Below, piece by piece: positions 6,511-13,406 of a stretch of DNA of 13,406 nucleotides. Below the pieces are notes generated by a model. That model saw only the letters and a program-made list of their open reading frames with translations, was not told the origin of the DNA and searched no databases. The stretch is from Bacteroidota bacterium (GTDB taxonomy: Bacteria; Bacteroidota; Bacteroidia; Chitinophagales; Saprospiraceae). The translations under genes were made by a program, and so were the position numbers. The stretch is from positions 1 to 13,406 of the forward strand of contig JAJRUR010000067.1 of assembly GCA_024277695.1 (NCBI GenBank). The letters run 5' to 3'. Every line of letters starts with the position of its first letter. Positions within the stretch are counted from its first letter, which is position 1.

Positions 6511-9044
6511 TTGACGATACCCATGAGGTCGCCTTTTACGAGAGTAACTTCGCTACTTTCGATAGCGACATCAGTACCGGTGCCCATAGCGATACCGACA
6601 TTGGATTGTGCGAGCGCCGGTGCATCATTGATACCGTCACCGGCCATGGCAACAATTTTGCCTTGGGCTTGTAGTTTTTTGATAACCTGGAGTTTGTCTT
6701 CGGGCAGGGCTTCGGCTTGAAAGTCAGCCAGATGTAGTTGGTCAGCGACATATTTAGCCGTTCTTTTGTTATCACCGGTGATCATAATGACATCGATGCC
6801 TTGATTTTGAAGTTTTTGGATAGCCTGTTTACTTGTTTCTTTGATCGCATCGAAGATAGTGACATAACCTTGGACTTTTTGCTCGACAGAGATGTAGGAG
6901 ACGGTTTTGCCATGGTTTTGTTCTGCGGCGACTTGTTTTTCTATCTCTTCGGGTATATAAGCATTGATTTGTTGCATAAGTTTTTTATTTCCGACAGCAA
7001 TATCTTGCGCTTGGACTACACCAGTAACTCCTTTGCCTTTGACAGCTTTGAAGTTTTGGGCATCTGCTATTTTAATATTCTCTTCTTCGGCTTTTTGTAC
7101 GATGGCTTCTGCGAGTGGGTGTTCGCTATATTTATTCAAGGCAGCTATATCATGGAGTAGGTCTTTGTCATAGATGCCTGCGAGATTGATAACTTTTTCG
7201 ACGGAAGGTTTTCCTTCAGTGATGGTACCGGTTTTGTCTGTGATGAGGATATCTACTTTGTTTAGATTTTCGAGTGCTTCAGCATTTTTTATGAGTACCC
7301 CATTTTGAGCTCCTTTGCCTACTCCTACCATGACGGACATTGGTGTAGCTAGTCCGAGGGCGCAAGGGCATGCGATGATGAGTACGGCGATAGCATTGAC
7401 GAAGGCGTAAACCAAAGCGGGTTCGGGGCCAAAATATCTCCAAACGAAGAAAGTAACGATAGCTACGAGGATGACAATCGGGACGAAGTATTTGGATATT
7501 TTGTCTGCCAATTTTTGAATAGGTGCTTTGCTTCTGCTAGCATTATTGACCATTTGGATGATTTGCGAAAGCAATGTTTCCGAACCTACTTTTTGGGCTT
7601 GCATGATGAAAGATTGGGTGCCGTTGATTGTTCCTGAGCTGACCGGGTCATCCATGTTTTTGTCTACGGGGATGGGCTCACCGGTGATCATACTCTCATC
7701 GACACTGCTACTTCCTTCTGTGATAATACCATCTACAGGAATTTTATCTCCGGGTTTTACACGGAGTAGATCGCCTTTTTTGATATTTTGAATAGCGATG
7801 ATTTTATCTCCATCAGGAGTGACCAAAGTAGCTTCTGTAGGTGCAAGCTTGAGGAGTTCTTTGATGGCTCCACTTGTCTGACTATGAGCTCGGGCTTCCA
7901 TTAATTGACCTAGAAGGACGAGTGTAAGAATAACTGTAGTGGCTTCAAAATAGACAAATACGGTGCCGCTTTCTGTTTTGAATTGTTCTGGAAAAATATC
8001 CGGAAAGAGCATAGCTCCGATACTAAAAAGCCAAGCTACTCCGGTACCTATTCCGATAAGTGTAAACATGTTGAGGTTCATGGTTTTGATAGATGTCCAA
8101 GCACGCTCAAAAAACATCCAACAGGCATAAAAGACGACTGGAAGGGATAAGATGAGTTGTATCCAGTTCCAAGTGACTTGCGAAAACAATTTGCCCAGTG
8201 GATGACCGGGGATGAGTTCTGCCATAGCGATAATAAAAATCGGCACCGTAAAAAGTATGGCGATTTTCATTTTTTTTAGTAGTTTATTATAGGTTTTATC
8301 TTCTGCACTCTCTGTAGGTTCCATCGGGACGAGATCCATACCACAGATGGGGCAGCTACCAGGACCATCTTTGATGATTTCCGGATGCATGGGGCAAGTG
8401 TATTGTGTAGTGGCATGTAGTTTGGGTTGTTCGACCAAATCCATACCGCATACGGGACAACTACCTGCTTGATCATAGGTTTTTTCTCCTTCACAGTGCA
8501 TAGGGCAGTAGAATATACCGTTGCCGGGTTCTTGAAGTTTTGCTGTTTGGTGTTTTTCATGGCCGGGCATATTGATGGTGTAGTGAAGTCCTGCCTTTAA
8601 TAAGGTTTCTTGGAGTTTTTCGAGGGGGACATGGCTGTTCATCTCTATGGTTACAGCTTCATTTTTTAGGTCGGCAGTTACTTTGGTGATTTGGGGCAAA
8701 GCAGATAACGCACTTTCTACGTTTGTTTTGCAGCCCACACATGTCATGCCGGAGATGCTGTAGTTGTGTTGCATGTTTTCTTTTTTTGCAGGTCGTGGAT
8801 CATCTGAGCCGGTGTTGATCGGTATAGTGTCCGATATCGTTGATATTTTATACTTTAGTCCTGCATCGCTTAATCTTTGTTGGAGTTTTTCGAGGGGGAC
8901 ATGGGATTTCATTTCGATTTCGACGGATTCGTTTTTAAGATCGGCAGTTACTTTGGTGATTTCTTCAAGTGCGCTTAGAGCTTTTTCGGCATTATTTTTA
9001 CAGCCGTTACAACGCATTCCGGTGAGTTTATATTTGTGAATCAT
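6294..9044 (-). CDS. copA: CopA-type P1B-1 copper(I)-exporting ATPase
   Basis: This 916-aa inner-membrane pump exports Cu(I) from the cytoplasm using ATP. The N terminus holds two HMA domains (GMRCNGC at 9-15, GMTCVGC at 99-105). Two heavy-metal-binding modules follow (FYCPMH...CPVCGMDL at 178-203, YTCPMH...CPICGMDL at 215-238). Then come paired membrane helices, the actuator TGEP (454-457), the CPC metal site (559-561), phosphorylated Asp603 in DKTGT, the HP motif (642-643) and GDGIND (802-807). TM7 N860-x6-YN-x4-P and TM8 P889-x6-MSFSS match the P1B-1 signature for Cu(I). The protein is longer than typical CopA because of the four metal-binding modules. It is the third gene of the copper operon, 48 bp after the oxidase gene. 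Its 3' end is duplicated at 3525-3731. Confidence 0.96.
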   Translation of the reverse strand: MIHKYKLTGMRCNGCKNNAEKALSALEEITKVTADLKNESVEIEMKSHVPLEKLQQRLSDAGLKYKISTISDTIPINTGSDDPRPAKKENMQHNYSISGMTCVGCKTNVESALSALPQITKVTADLKNEAVTIEMNSHVPLEKLQETLLKAGLHYTINMPGHEKHQTAKLQEPGNGIFYCPMHCEGEKTYDQAGSCPVCGMDLVEQPKLHATTQYTCPMHPEIIKDGPGSCPICGMDLVPMEPTESAEDKTYNKLLKKMKIAILFTVPIFIIAMAELIPGHPLGKLFSQVTWNWIQLILSLPVVFYACWMFFERAWTSIKTMNLNMFTLIGIGTGVAWLFSIGAMLFPDIFPEQFKTESGTVFVYFEATTVILTLVLLGQLMEARAHSQTSGAIKELLKLAPTEATLVTPDGDKIIAIQNIKKGDLLRVKPGDKIPVDGIITEGSSSVDESMITGEPIPVDKNMDDPVSSGTINGTQSFIMQAQKVGSETLLSQIIQMVNNASRSKAPIQKLADKISKYFVPIVILVAIVTFFVWRYFGPEPALVYAFVNAIAVLIIACPCALGLATPMSVMVGVGKGAQNGVLIKNAEALENLNKVDILITDKTGTITEGKPSVEKVINLAGIYDKDLLHDIAALNKYSEHPLAEAIVQKAEEENIKIADAQNFKAVKGKGVTGVVQAQDIAVGNKKLMQQINAYIPEEIEKQVAAEQNHGKTVSYISVEQKVQGYVTIFDAIKETSKQAIQKLQNQGIDVIMITGDNKRTAKYVADQLHLADFQAEALPEDKLQVIKKLQAQGKIVAMAGDGINDAPALAQSNVGIAMGTGTDVAIESSEVTLVKGDLMGIVKATKLGKAVMKNIKQNLFFAFIYNILGVPIAAGVLFPVFGLLLSPMIAAAAMSFSSVSVIVNALRLRKLKLS
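8580..8692 (-). repeat. intragenic repeat, second HMA domain of copA
   Basis: This stretch repeats 8850-8962 with a 270-bp (90-codon) offset. Two blocks of 22-24 identical bases lie within it (8611-8634 and 8671-8692). The encoded core ITKVTADLKNE and the HVPLEKLQ segment are the same in both HMA domains. Identity at the DNA level points to recent internal duplication or gene conversion. Confidence 0.85.
8850..8962 (-). repeat. intragenic repeat, first HMA domain of copA
   Basis: First copy of the HMA repeat (counterpart at 8580-8692). The metal-binding loops themselves differ (GMRCNGC here, GMTCVGC in the second copy), while the core downstream of the loop is nearly unchanged. Confidence 0.85.
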
Positions 9045-9092
9045 ATTTATTGATTGTGATTAGTGAATTATTTATCATTATTTATTTATTTT

Positions 9093-11387
9093 TTAAAATC
9101 TAATAGAAATTCCGCCTCCGCCTCCGAATCGATTGTCATAACTTGCCATGAGCGAAAAGCCTCTTGAGATCATATATTCTGCTCCCGTATTCCATACGAC
9201 TTCAGACTCGGAGGTTTTTCCTTCCGGAAAGTCGGTGACTACCCCAAAGTCTAACTGATATTCATAATATCCAAATACCGAAAATCTCGGGAAGAGCATG
9301 ATACTTCTACCTATGGAGATTCTTGGTCTAAGTTTGGTATCGATTCTTGCATCCAAGCTAAATAGATATGGGGTCAAAAATCGAATACCACCTACACCTG
9401 TGGTAATTAAATTTCCTAAACTATCCGGTATATTATTTTCGGTATTTATACCTCCAAATAGGCGTAAAAAGTCGTGTAAATAATACTCATAAGAAATTTC
9501 CGCTTCCAAATTTTTGTTCCAACCGTACTCAGCAGATACATTAAATTGGTTACGGATATTAGATGTGCTGGCACTGAGGGTTGTCATATGAGAGGCAGCG
9601 TCCAGCATCCCAAAAGTGTAATATCTGTCTGTTTCGGCGACCAATGTTTTGACGGGGTATTTTTTTAATCGTTGATCGCGTGGGGAATCATAGCTGAATA
9701 CCCTGGCCATGCCTCCCATCATGTGATATAGTATATGGCAGTGAAAAAACCAATCTCCATATTCATTGCCATAAAATTCTAGTGTTACTTGTTGCATTGG
9801 TGCGACATTGACCGTATGTTTCAAAGGAGAATATTCTCCATTTTTATTGATGACTCTGAAGAAGTGACCATGTAAGTGCATGGGGTGATGCATCATGGTG
9901 AGATTATTTAAGATAATTCTAGTGACTTGCTTTTCTTTTATTTTAATGACATCGGATTCTGAGAGTGGTACTCCATTCATACTCCAAATATACCGCTGCA
10001 TATTTCCGGTTAAATTTAATAATATTTCTTTGACCGGTAGATTCGGGTCATAGTTTGTCTTTTGAGGAGATTTTAGATCATCATAATTGTACATGGAATA
10101 CATATTCATTCCTTCCATTGTCTTTTTTTCAGATTTTGGCATCGACATTTTTGTACTTTTGTTCATTCCGATGCCTGATTCTTCTTTGGTCTTATTTTGT
10201 TTGTCCATGTTCATCTCACCCATATCATTGGACATTTTCATGCCATAATTTTCTTTCATTTTGAATCGCTCATCTTTTTTGGGACGAAACTTAAATGCGC
10301 GTGCGCCCATTTTCATATCCATTTTGGCCATTTTTTTCATCATGCCTATTTTGTCCGGTCGCATTATTTTTTGTGCTTCTAAGATCTCACCGGATCCCAA
10401 GAAGGCACTGGCTGTTCCTGATCCATCTTGAGCTGTGATTCTAAACTCTATTTTTCCGGAAGGTGGGATAGTGACGATGTAGTCATAGGACTCAGCGATA
10501 GCGATAAAGTTTTTGTTTTTTTTGACTGGAACGACATCAAGGCCATCCGCAGAAATCAAGAGCGGATGGACTCCTCCAAAAGTCATCCAAAACTGTGTAG
10601 AGGCAGCGCCATTAATTATACGCAATCTGACTTTTTCTCCTGGTCTAAAATCGGGATATTCGACCTGCTGTTTTCCATTGATCAAAAAAGCATTGTAATA
10701 GATATCTGCGATATCTGCTCCCTCCATTCGCTGTCTCCAAAAATTGAGTTGTGCCCCGAGTGCTCTGCGTCTGATGACTTGATTGAGAGGTGTGGCTGTT
10801 CCCTTTCGGTAGTTGTACCATTCAGTTCCTCTTTTTAGATTTCTAAGTACGTTCATCGGATTTTGGTTTGTCCAGTCAGAGAGCATGAGTACCACCTCCT
10901 TGTCATAATCGAATAACTTTTCTTTGGGATGTATGACAAAGGAACCAAATATACCGACCTGCTCTTGCAGCATGGTATGTCCATGATACCAATACGTTCC
11001 GGACTGTTTGAGTGCAAATTCGAATTTTTGGGTATGTCCGGGCTCTATAGGTGGCGTAGTAAGGTAAGGTACACCGTCATAGAAATTGGGCAAGAGAAGT
11101 CCGTGCCAGTGGATAGATGTTTCTTCGTCCATTTCGTTTTTGACATAAATGACGGCATATTCTCCTTCTGTAAATTCGAGTGTGGGTCCTGGAATACCTC
11201 CATTGATGGTCATCCCCTTGACATCTTTTCCTGCTATATTTACTATTTCCTGTCTCAGGGTCAAAGTATATTCTTTGACGGGATAGTTATCAGGATTACC
11301 CTCGACAGATTTTTCGAATTGAGCATTTAGGTTTATAGTGAAGCATAAAACAATAATGGGTATATAGATGAGTATTGAATTTATCAT
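9093..11387 (-). CDS. CopA-family multicopper oxidase fused to a CopB-like outer-membrane barrel
   Basis: This 764-aa exported protein combines two copper-resistance functions. Residues 1-22 are a Sec signal peptide (ending NLNA, before Gln23), with no twin-arginine motif. Residues about 35-567 are a three-cupredoxin multicopper oxidase. Its copper ligands are in HWHG (93-96), HGH (135-137), HPMHLHGH (501-508) and HCHILYHMMGGM (549-560, with Cys550, His555 and Met560 for the type 1 site). The oxidase is expected to convert Cu(I) to Cu(II). Residues 342-432 are a lysine/methionine-rich insert with 20 methionines. From about 585 to 764 the pattern switches to amphipathic strands like the CopB/PcoB barrel (LTPYLFSLDARIDT, SIMLFPRFSVFGYYEYQLDFG), ending in Phe as outer-membrane barrels do. 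The oxidase would thus hang from the outer membrane in the periplasm. Gaps to the flanking ATPase genes are 18 and 48 bp, so the three form one operon. The fusion is read directly from one uninterrupted frame. Confidence 0.9.
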   Translation of the reverse strand: MINSILIYIPIIVLCFTINLNAQFEKSVEGNPDNYPVKEYTLTLRQEIVNIAGKDVKGMTINGGIPGPTLEFTEGEYAVIYVKNEMDEETSIHWHGLLLPNFYDGVPYLTTPPIEPGHTQKFEFALKQSGTYWYHGHTMLQEQVGIFGSFVIHPKEKLFDYDKEVVLMLSDWTNQNPMNVLRNLKRGTEWYNYRKGTATPLNQVIRRRALGAQLNFWRQRMEGADIADIYYNAFLINGKQQVEYPDFRPGEKVRLRIINGAASTQFWMTFGGVHPLLISADGLDVVPVKKNKNFIAIAESYDYIVTIPPSGKIEFRITAQDGSGTASAFLGSGEILEAQKIMRPDKIGMMKKMAKMDMKMGARAFKFRPKKDERFKMKENYGMKMSNDMGEMNMDKQNKTKEESGIGMNKSTKMSMPKSEKKTMEGMNMYSMYNYDDLKSPQKTNYDPNLPVKEILLNLTGNMQRYIWSMNGVPLSESDVIKIKEKQVTRIILNNLTMMHHPMHLHGHFFRVINKNGEYSPLKHTVNVAPMQQVTLEFYGNEYGDWFFHCHILYHMMGGMARVFSYDSPRDQRLKKYPVKTLVAETDRYYTFGMLDAASHMTTLSASTSNIRNQFNVSAEYGWNKNLEAEISYEYYLHDFLRLFGGINTENNIPDSLGNLITTGVGGIRFLTPYLFSLDARIDTKLRPRISIGRSIMLFPRFSVFGYYEYQLDFGVVTDFPEGKTSESEVVWNTGAEYMISRGFSLMASYDNRFGGGGGISIRF

Positions 11388-11405
11388 AGGATAGTTGATG
11401 TTTGA

Positions 11406-13400
11406 TTATTTTTTAGTTATACTTTTTCTTAATAGCTGTGCATTGATGGCGACGATAACGGTACTCAGACTCATAAAGACGGCACCGATTGCAGGTCCCA
11501 ATACAAAACCGGACTTATAGAGTACTCCGGCAGCGAGTGGAATGGCGACAATATTGTATGCGGTAGCCCAAATAAGATTTTGAATCATTTTTTTGTAGGT
11601 AGCTTTTCCAAACAAGATTAAGTTGGCTATGTCTTGGGGATTACTGTTGACCAAAATAATATCAGCAGTTTCGGCGGCTACATCCGTTCCGGATCCTACG
11701 GCGATACCTACATTAGCTTTGGCTAGTGCAGGAGCGTCATTGACACCATCTCCCGTCATCGCGACAAATTCGTTTTGGGCTTGAAGTTCTTCTACGATTT
11801 TGACTTTTTCGTGTGGCAATACTTCGGCATAAAATCCATCTAGTCCGAGTTTGTCACTAACTGCTTTTGCAGTTATTTTATTATCACCGGTAGCCATGAG
11901 TACTTTGATGTTGTTCTTTTTGAAAATCTTTATGGCGTCTACAGACTCTGATCTGATTTCATCAGCCAGAGCAATATATCCTACGAGCTTATCATCGACC
12001 AATACAAATACGACGGTTTCGGCTGCGTCACTAAATGCGTCTTGGGGTATATCGATATTAATGTTTCTGAGATAACCGGGGCTAACTATTTTTATATCTT
12101 TACTTTCTACTTCTCCCTCTACGCCTTTTCCGGTGATTGCGTTAAAGTTTTTGACTGCTGGAATTGTTATATTATTTGCTTTTACTTTTTTCATAATCCC
12201 AACAGCAATAGGATGCTCAGAACTCTGTTCGAGGGCACTACTCAATCTCAAGATTTCATCTGTTGAGTACTTAGGATCGACAGATTTCATGCGAGTGACC
12301 CCAAAATCACCTTTGGTGAGGGTGCCTGTTTTGTCAAAAACTAAAGTTGATATTTTTCGAGCTTCTTCAAAAGCAGTTCTATTTCTAATGAGTAATCCAT
12401 TTTGGGCAGACACGGCTGTAGAAATGGCTACAACCAGGGGTATAGCCAGCCCAAGCGCATGCGGACAAGCGATGACCATCACCGTAACCATTCGCTCCAG
12501 TGCAAAAACAAATGGGTAACCCAAGAACAACCACACGGCTAATGTCCCAAAACCTACGATTAAAGCAATATATGTAAGCCATTTGGCGGCGCGATCCGAT
12601 AGGTTTTGCATCTTGGATTTACTCTTTTGAGCCTCCTCAACCATCTTAATGACTTTATTTAGGTAACTGTCTTTGCCAGTACTGACAACCTTGACTTTTA
12701 ATGAGCCGTTACCATTAATGGATCCACCAATGACTTGATCACTAGGGTCTTTTTTGACGGGTTTAGATTCGCCGGTAAGCATCGACTCGTTGATATAGCT
12801 ACTACCGTCAACGATGATCCCATCTGCAGGGACTTTTTCGCCGGATTTTATGAGGATGATATCATCTTTTTCCAAATCTTGCAGAGGTACTGAAATTATA
12901 TTTTCTCCCTCCACCCTATGTGCTTCTGCAGGCATCATACTAACGAGGAGCTGTAGTGCTTTTGAGGCACCTAAAATGCTCTTCATCTCGATCCAATGTC
13001 CGAGAAGCATAATCGTAATTAAAGTAGCCAACTCCCAGAAAAAATCAACCCCATTAAGACCAAATACTGTAGCTGTACTATATAGATATGCGACGGTAAT
13101 GGCCATAAAAATAAGGGTCATCATCCCGGGACTTCGTTTCTTTAGCTCTTTCAAAAAACCCTTGATGAAAGGCCATCCACCATAGAAATAAACGATTGAA
13201 GACAGGACAAATAGGATATAGGGATTTCCTGGTAGTAAAAGTTCGTATCCGAAAAACTTTTGAATCATAGGAGATAGAAACAAAATGGGAATTGTCAGTA
13301 GAAGAGTGATCCAAAATCGCTTTCTAAAGTCACGTATCATCATCTTGTGGTGATCATGGCCTTTCTGTCCCATAGGGATGTCACCTCCATCGTGATCCAT
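11406..13400 (-). CDS. copB: CopB-type P1B-3 copper-translocating ATPase (N terminus may extend past the edge)
   Basis: At least 664 aa, an inner-membrane P-type ATPase exporting copper (the family is linked to Cu(II) or Cu(I)/Ag(I)). It lacks HMA domains. Instead it has a short His/Met-rich start (MDHDGG ... GHDHHKMM, 1-21). Motifs in order are TGES (209-212), the CPH metal site (312-314), Asp356 in DKTGT, HP (396-397) and GDGVND (550-555). TM7 N608-x6-YN-x4-P and TM8 P636-x6-MSLST-x5-N match the published P1B-3 signature exactly. The frame is still open through the last six bases before the window edge, so the true start may lie further right and add more histidines. It is the first visible gene of the operon, 18 bp ahead of the oxidase gene; the operon promoter is not in view. 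Confidence 0.93.
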   Translation of the reverse strand: MDHDGGDIPMGQKGHDHHKMMIRDFRKRFWITLLLTIPILFLSPMIQKFFGYELLLPGNPYILFVLSSIVYFYGGWPFIKGFLKELKKRSPGMMTLIFMAITVAYLYSTATVFGLNGVDFFWELATLITIMLLGHWIEMKSILGASKALQLLVSMMPAEAHRVEGENIISVPLQDLEKDDIILIKSGEKVPADGIIVDGSSYINESMLTGESKPVKKDPSDQVIGGSINGNGSLKVKVVSTGKDSYLNKVIKMVEEAQKSKSKMQNLSDRAAKWLTYIALIVGFGTLAVWLFLGYPFVFALERMVTVMVIACPHALGLAIPLVVAISTAVSAQNGLLIRNRTAFEEARKISTLVFDKTGTLTKGDFGVTRMKSVDPKYSTDEILRLSSALEQSSEHPIAVGIMKKVKANNITIPAVKNFNAITGKGVEGEVESKDIKIVSPGYLRNINIDIPQDAFSDAAETVVFVLVDDKLVGYIALADEIRSESVDAIKIFKKNNIKVLMATGDNKITAKAVSDKLGLDGFYAEVLPHEKVKIVEELQAQNEFVAMTGDGVNDAPALAKANVGIAVGSGTDVAAETADIILVNSNPQDIANLILFGKATYKKMIQNLIWATAYNIVAIPLAAGVLYKSGFVLGPAIGAVFMSLSTVIVAINAQLLRKSITKK

Positions 13401-13406
13401 TTTGGA

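Noticed and set aside
6468..7173. Several plus-strand open frames antisense to copA.
   Set aside because: They mirror the codon periodicity of the ATPase gene and encode nothing recognisable; they are shadows.
10055..10838. Plus-strand open frames antisense to the oxidase gene, including one of 136 codons.
   Set aside because: They arise opposite the oxidase coding sequence, with composition dictated by it; no independent motif or start context supports them.

Overview
The window looks like a chromosomal segment from a member of the Bacteroidota, possibly a Saprospiria/Chitinophagia-type lineage (inference). Supporting signs are two secreted proteins with type IX secretion (T9SS) C-terminal sorting domains, lipoproteins and outer-membrane barrels typical of the phylum, AT-rich intergenic DNA, A-rich sequence instead of Shine-Dalgarno motifs before start codons, and several TAnnTTTG-like -7 boxes. 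All eight recognisable genes lie on the minus strand, so transcription runs from the right edge to the left.

Right part (13400 to 6294): a tightly spaced copper-detoxification operon. Its order is a CopB-type P1B-3 ATPase (CPH motif), a multicopper oxidase fused to a CopB-like outer-membrane barrel, and a CopA-type P1B-1 Cu(I) ATPase (CPC motif) carrying two HMA and two heavy-metal-binding modules at its N terminus. Gaps are 18 and 48 bp. The promoter and any regulator lie beyond the right edge. The inferred division of labour is that the ATPases pump copper out of the cytoplasm while the oxidase, anchored to the outer membrane by its own barrel, oxidises or binds it in the periplasm.

Middle part (6226 to 3732): a two-gene unit, an NTF2-like (SnoaL/DUF4440-type) lipoprotein and a kelch-like, T9SS-secreted protein, 19 bp apart. 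It is bracketed by a direct repeat. The last ~217 bp of the CopA ATPase gene plus ~67 bp of downstream DNA (6227-6510) recur at 3525-3731 as a decayed copy with an 80-bp deletion and an extra alanine codon. The unit therefore sits like a cassette between an intact copA 3' end and a copA 3' remnant.

Left part (3193 to 441): three separately spaced genes. They are a small outer-membrane beta-barrel protein, a lipoprotein of unknown function, and a secreted PHB-depolymerase/feruloyl-esterase-family hydrolase with a T9SS sorting domain. A strong hairpin terminator separates the first two, and a weaker hairpin follows the lipoprotein gene. The leftmost 440 bp hold no convincing gene, but begin with two tandem copies of a short hairpin-forming motif that may be the end of a larger repeat array.

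The items most worth a second look are the duplicated copA tail around the two-gene cassette, the oxidase-barrel fusion with its methionine-rich insert, and the repeat at the left edge. No tRNA, rRNA, CRISPR array or transposase was seen.
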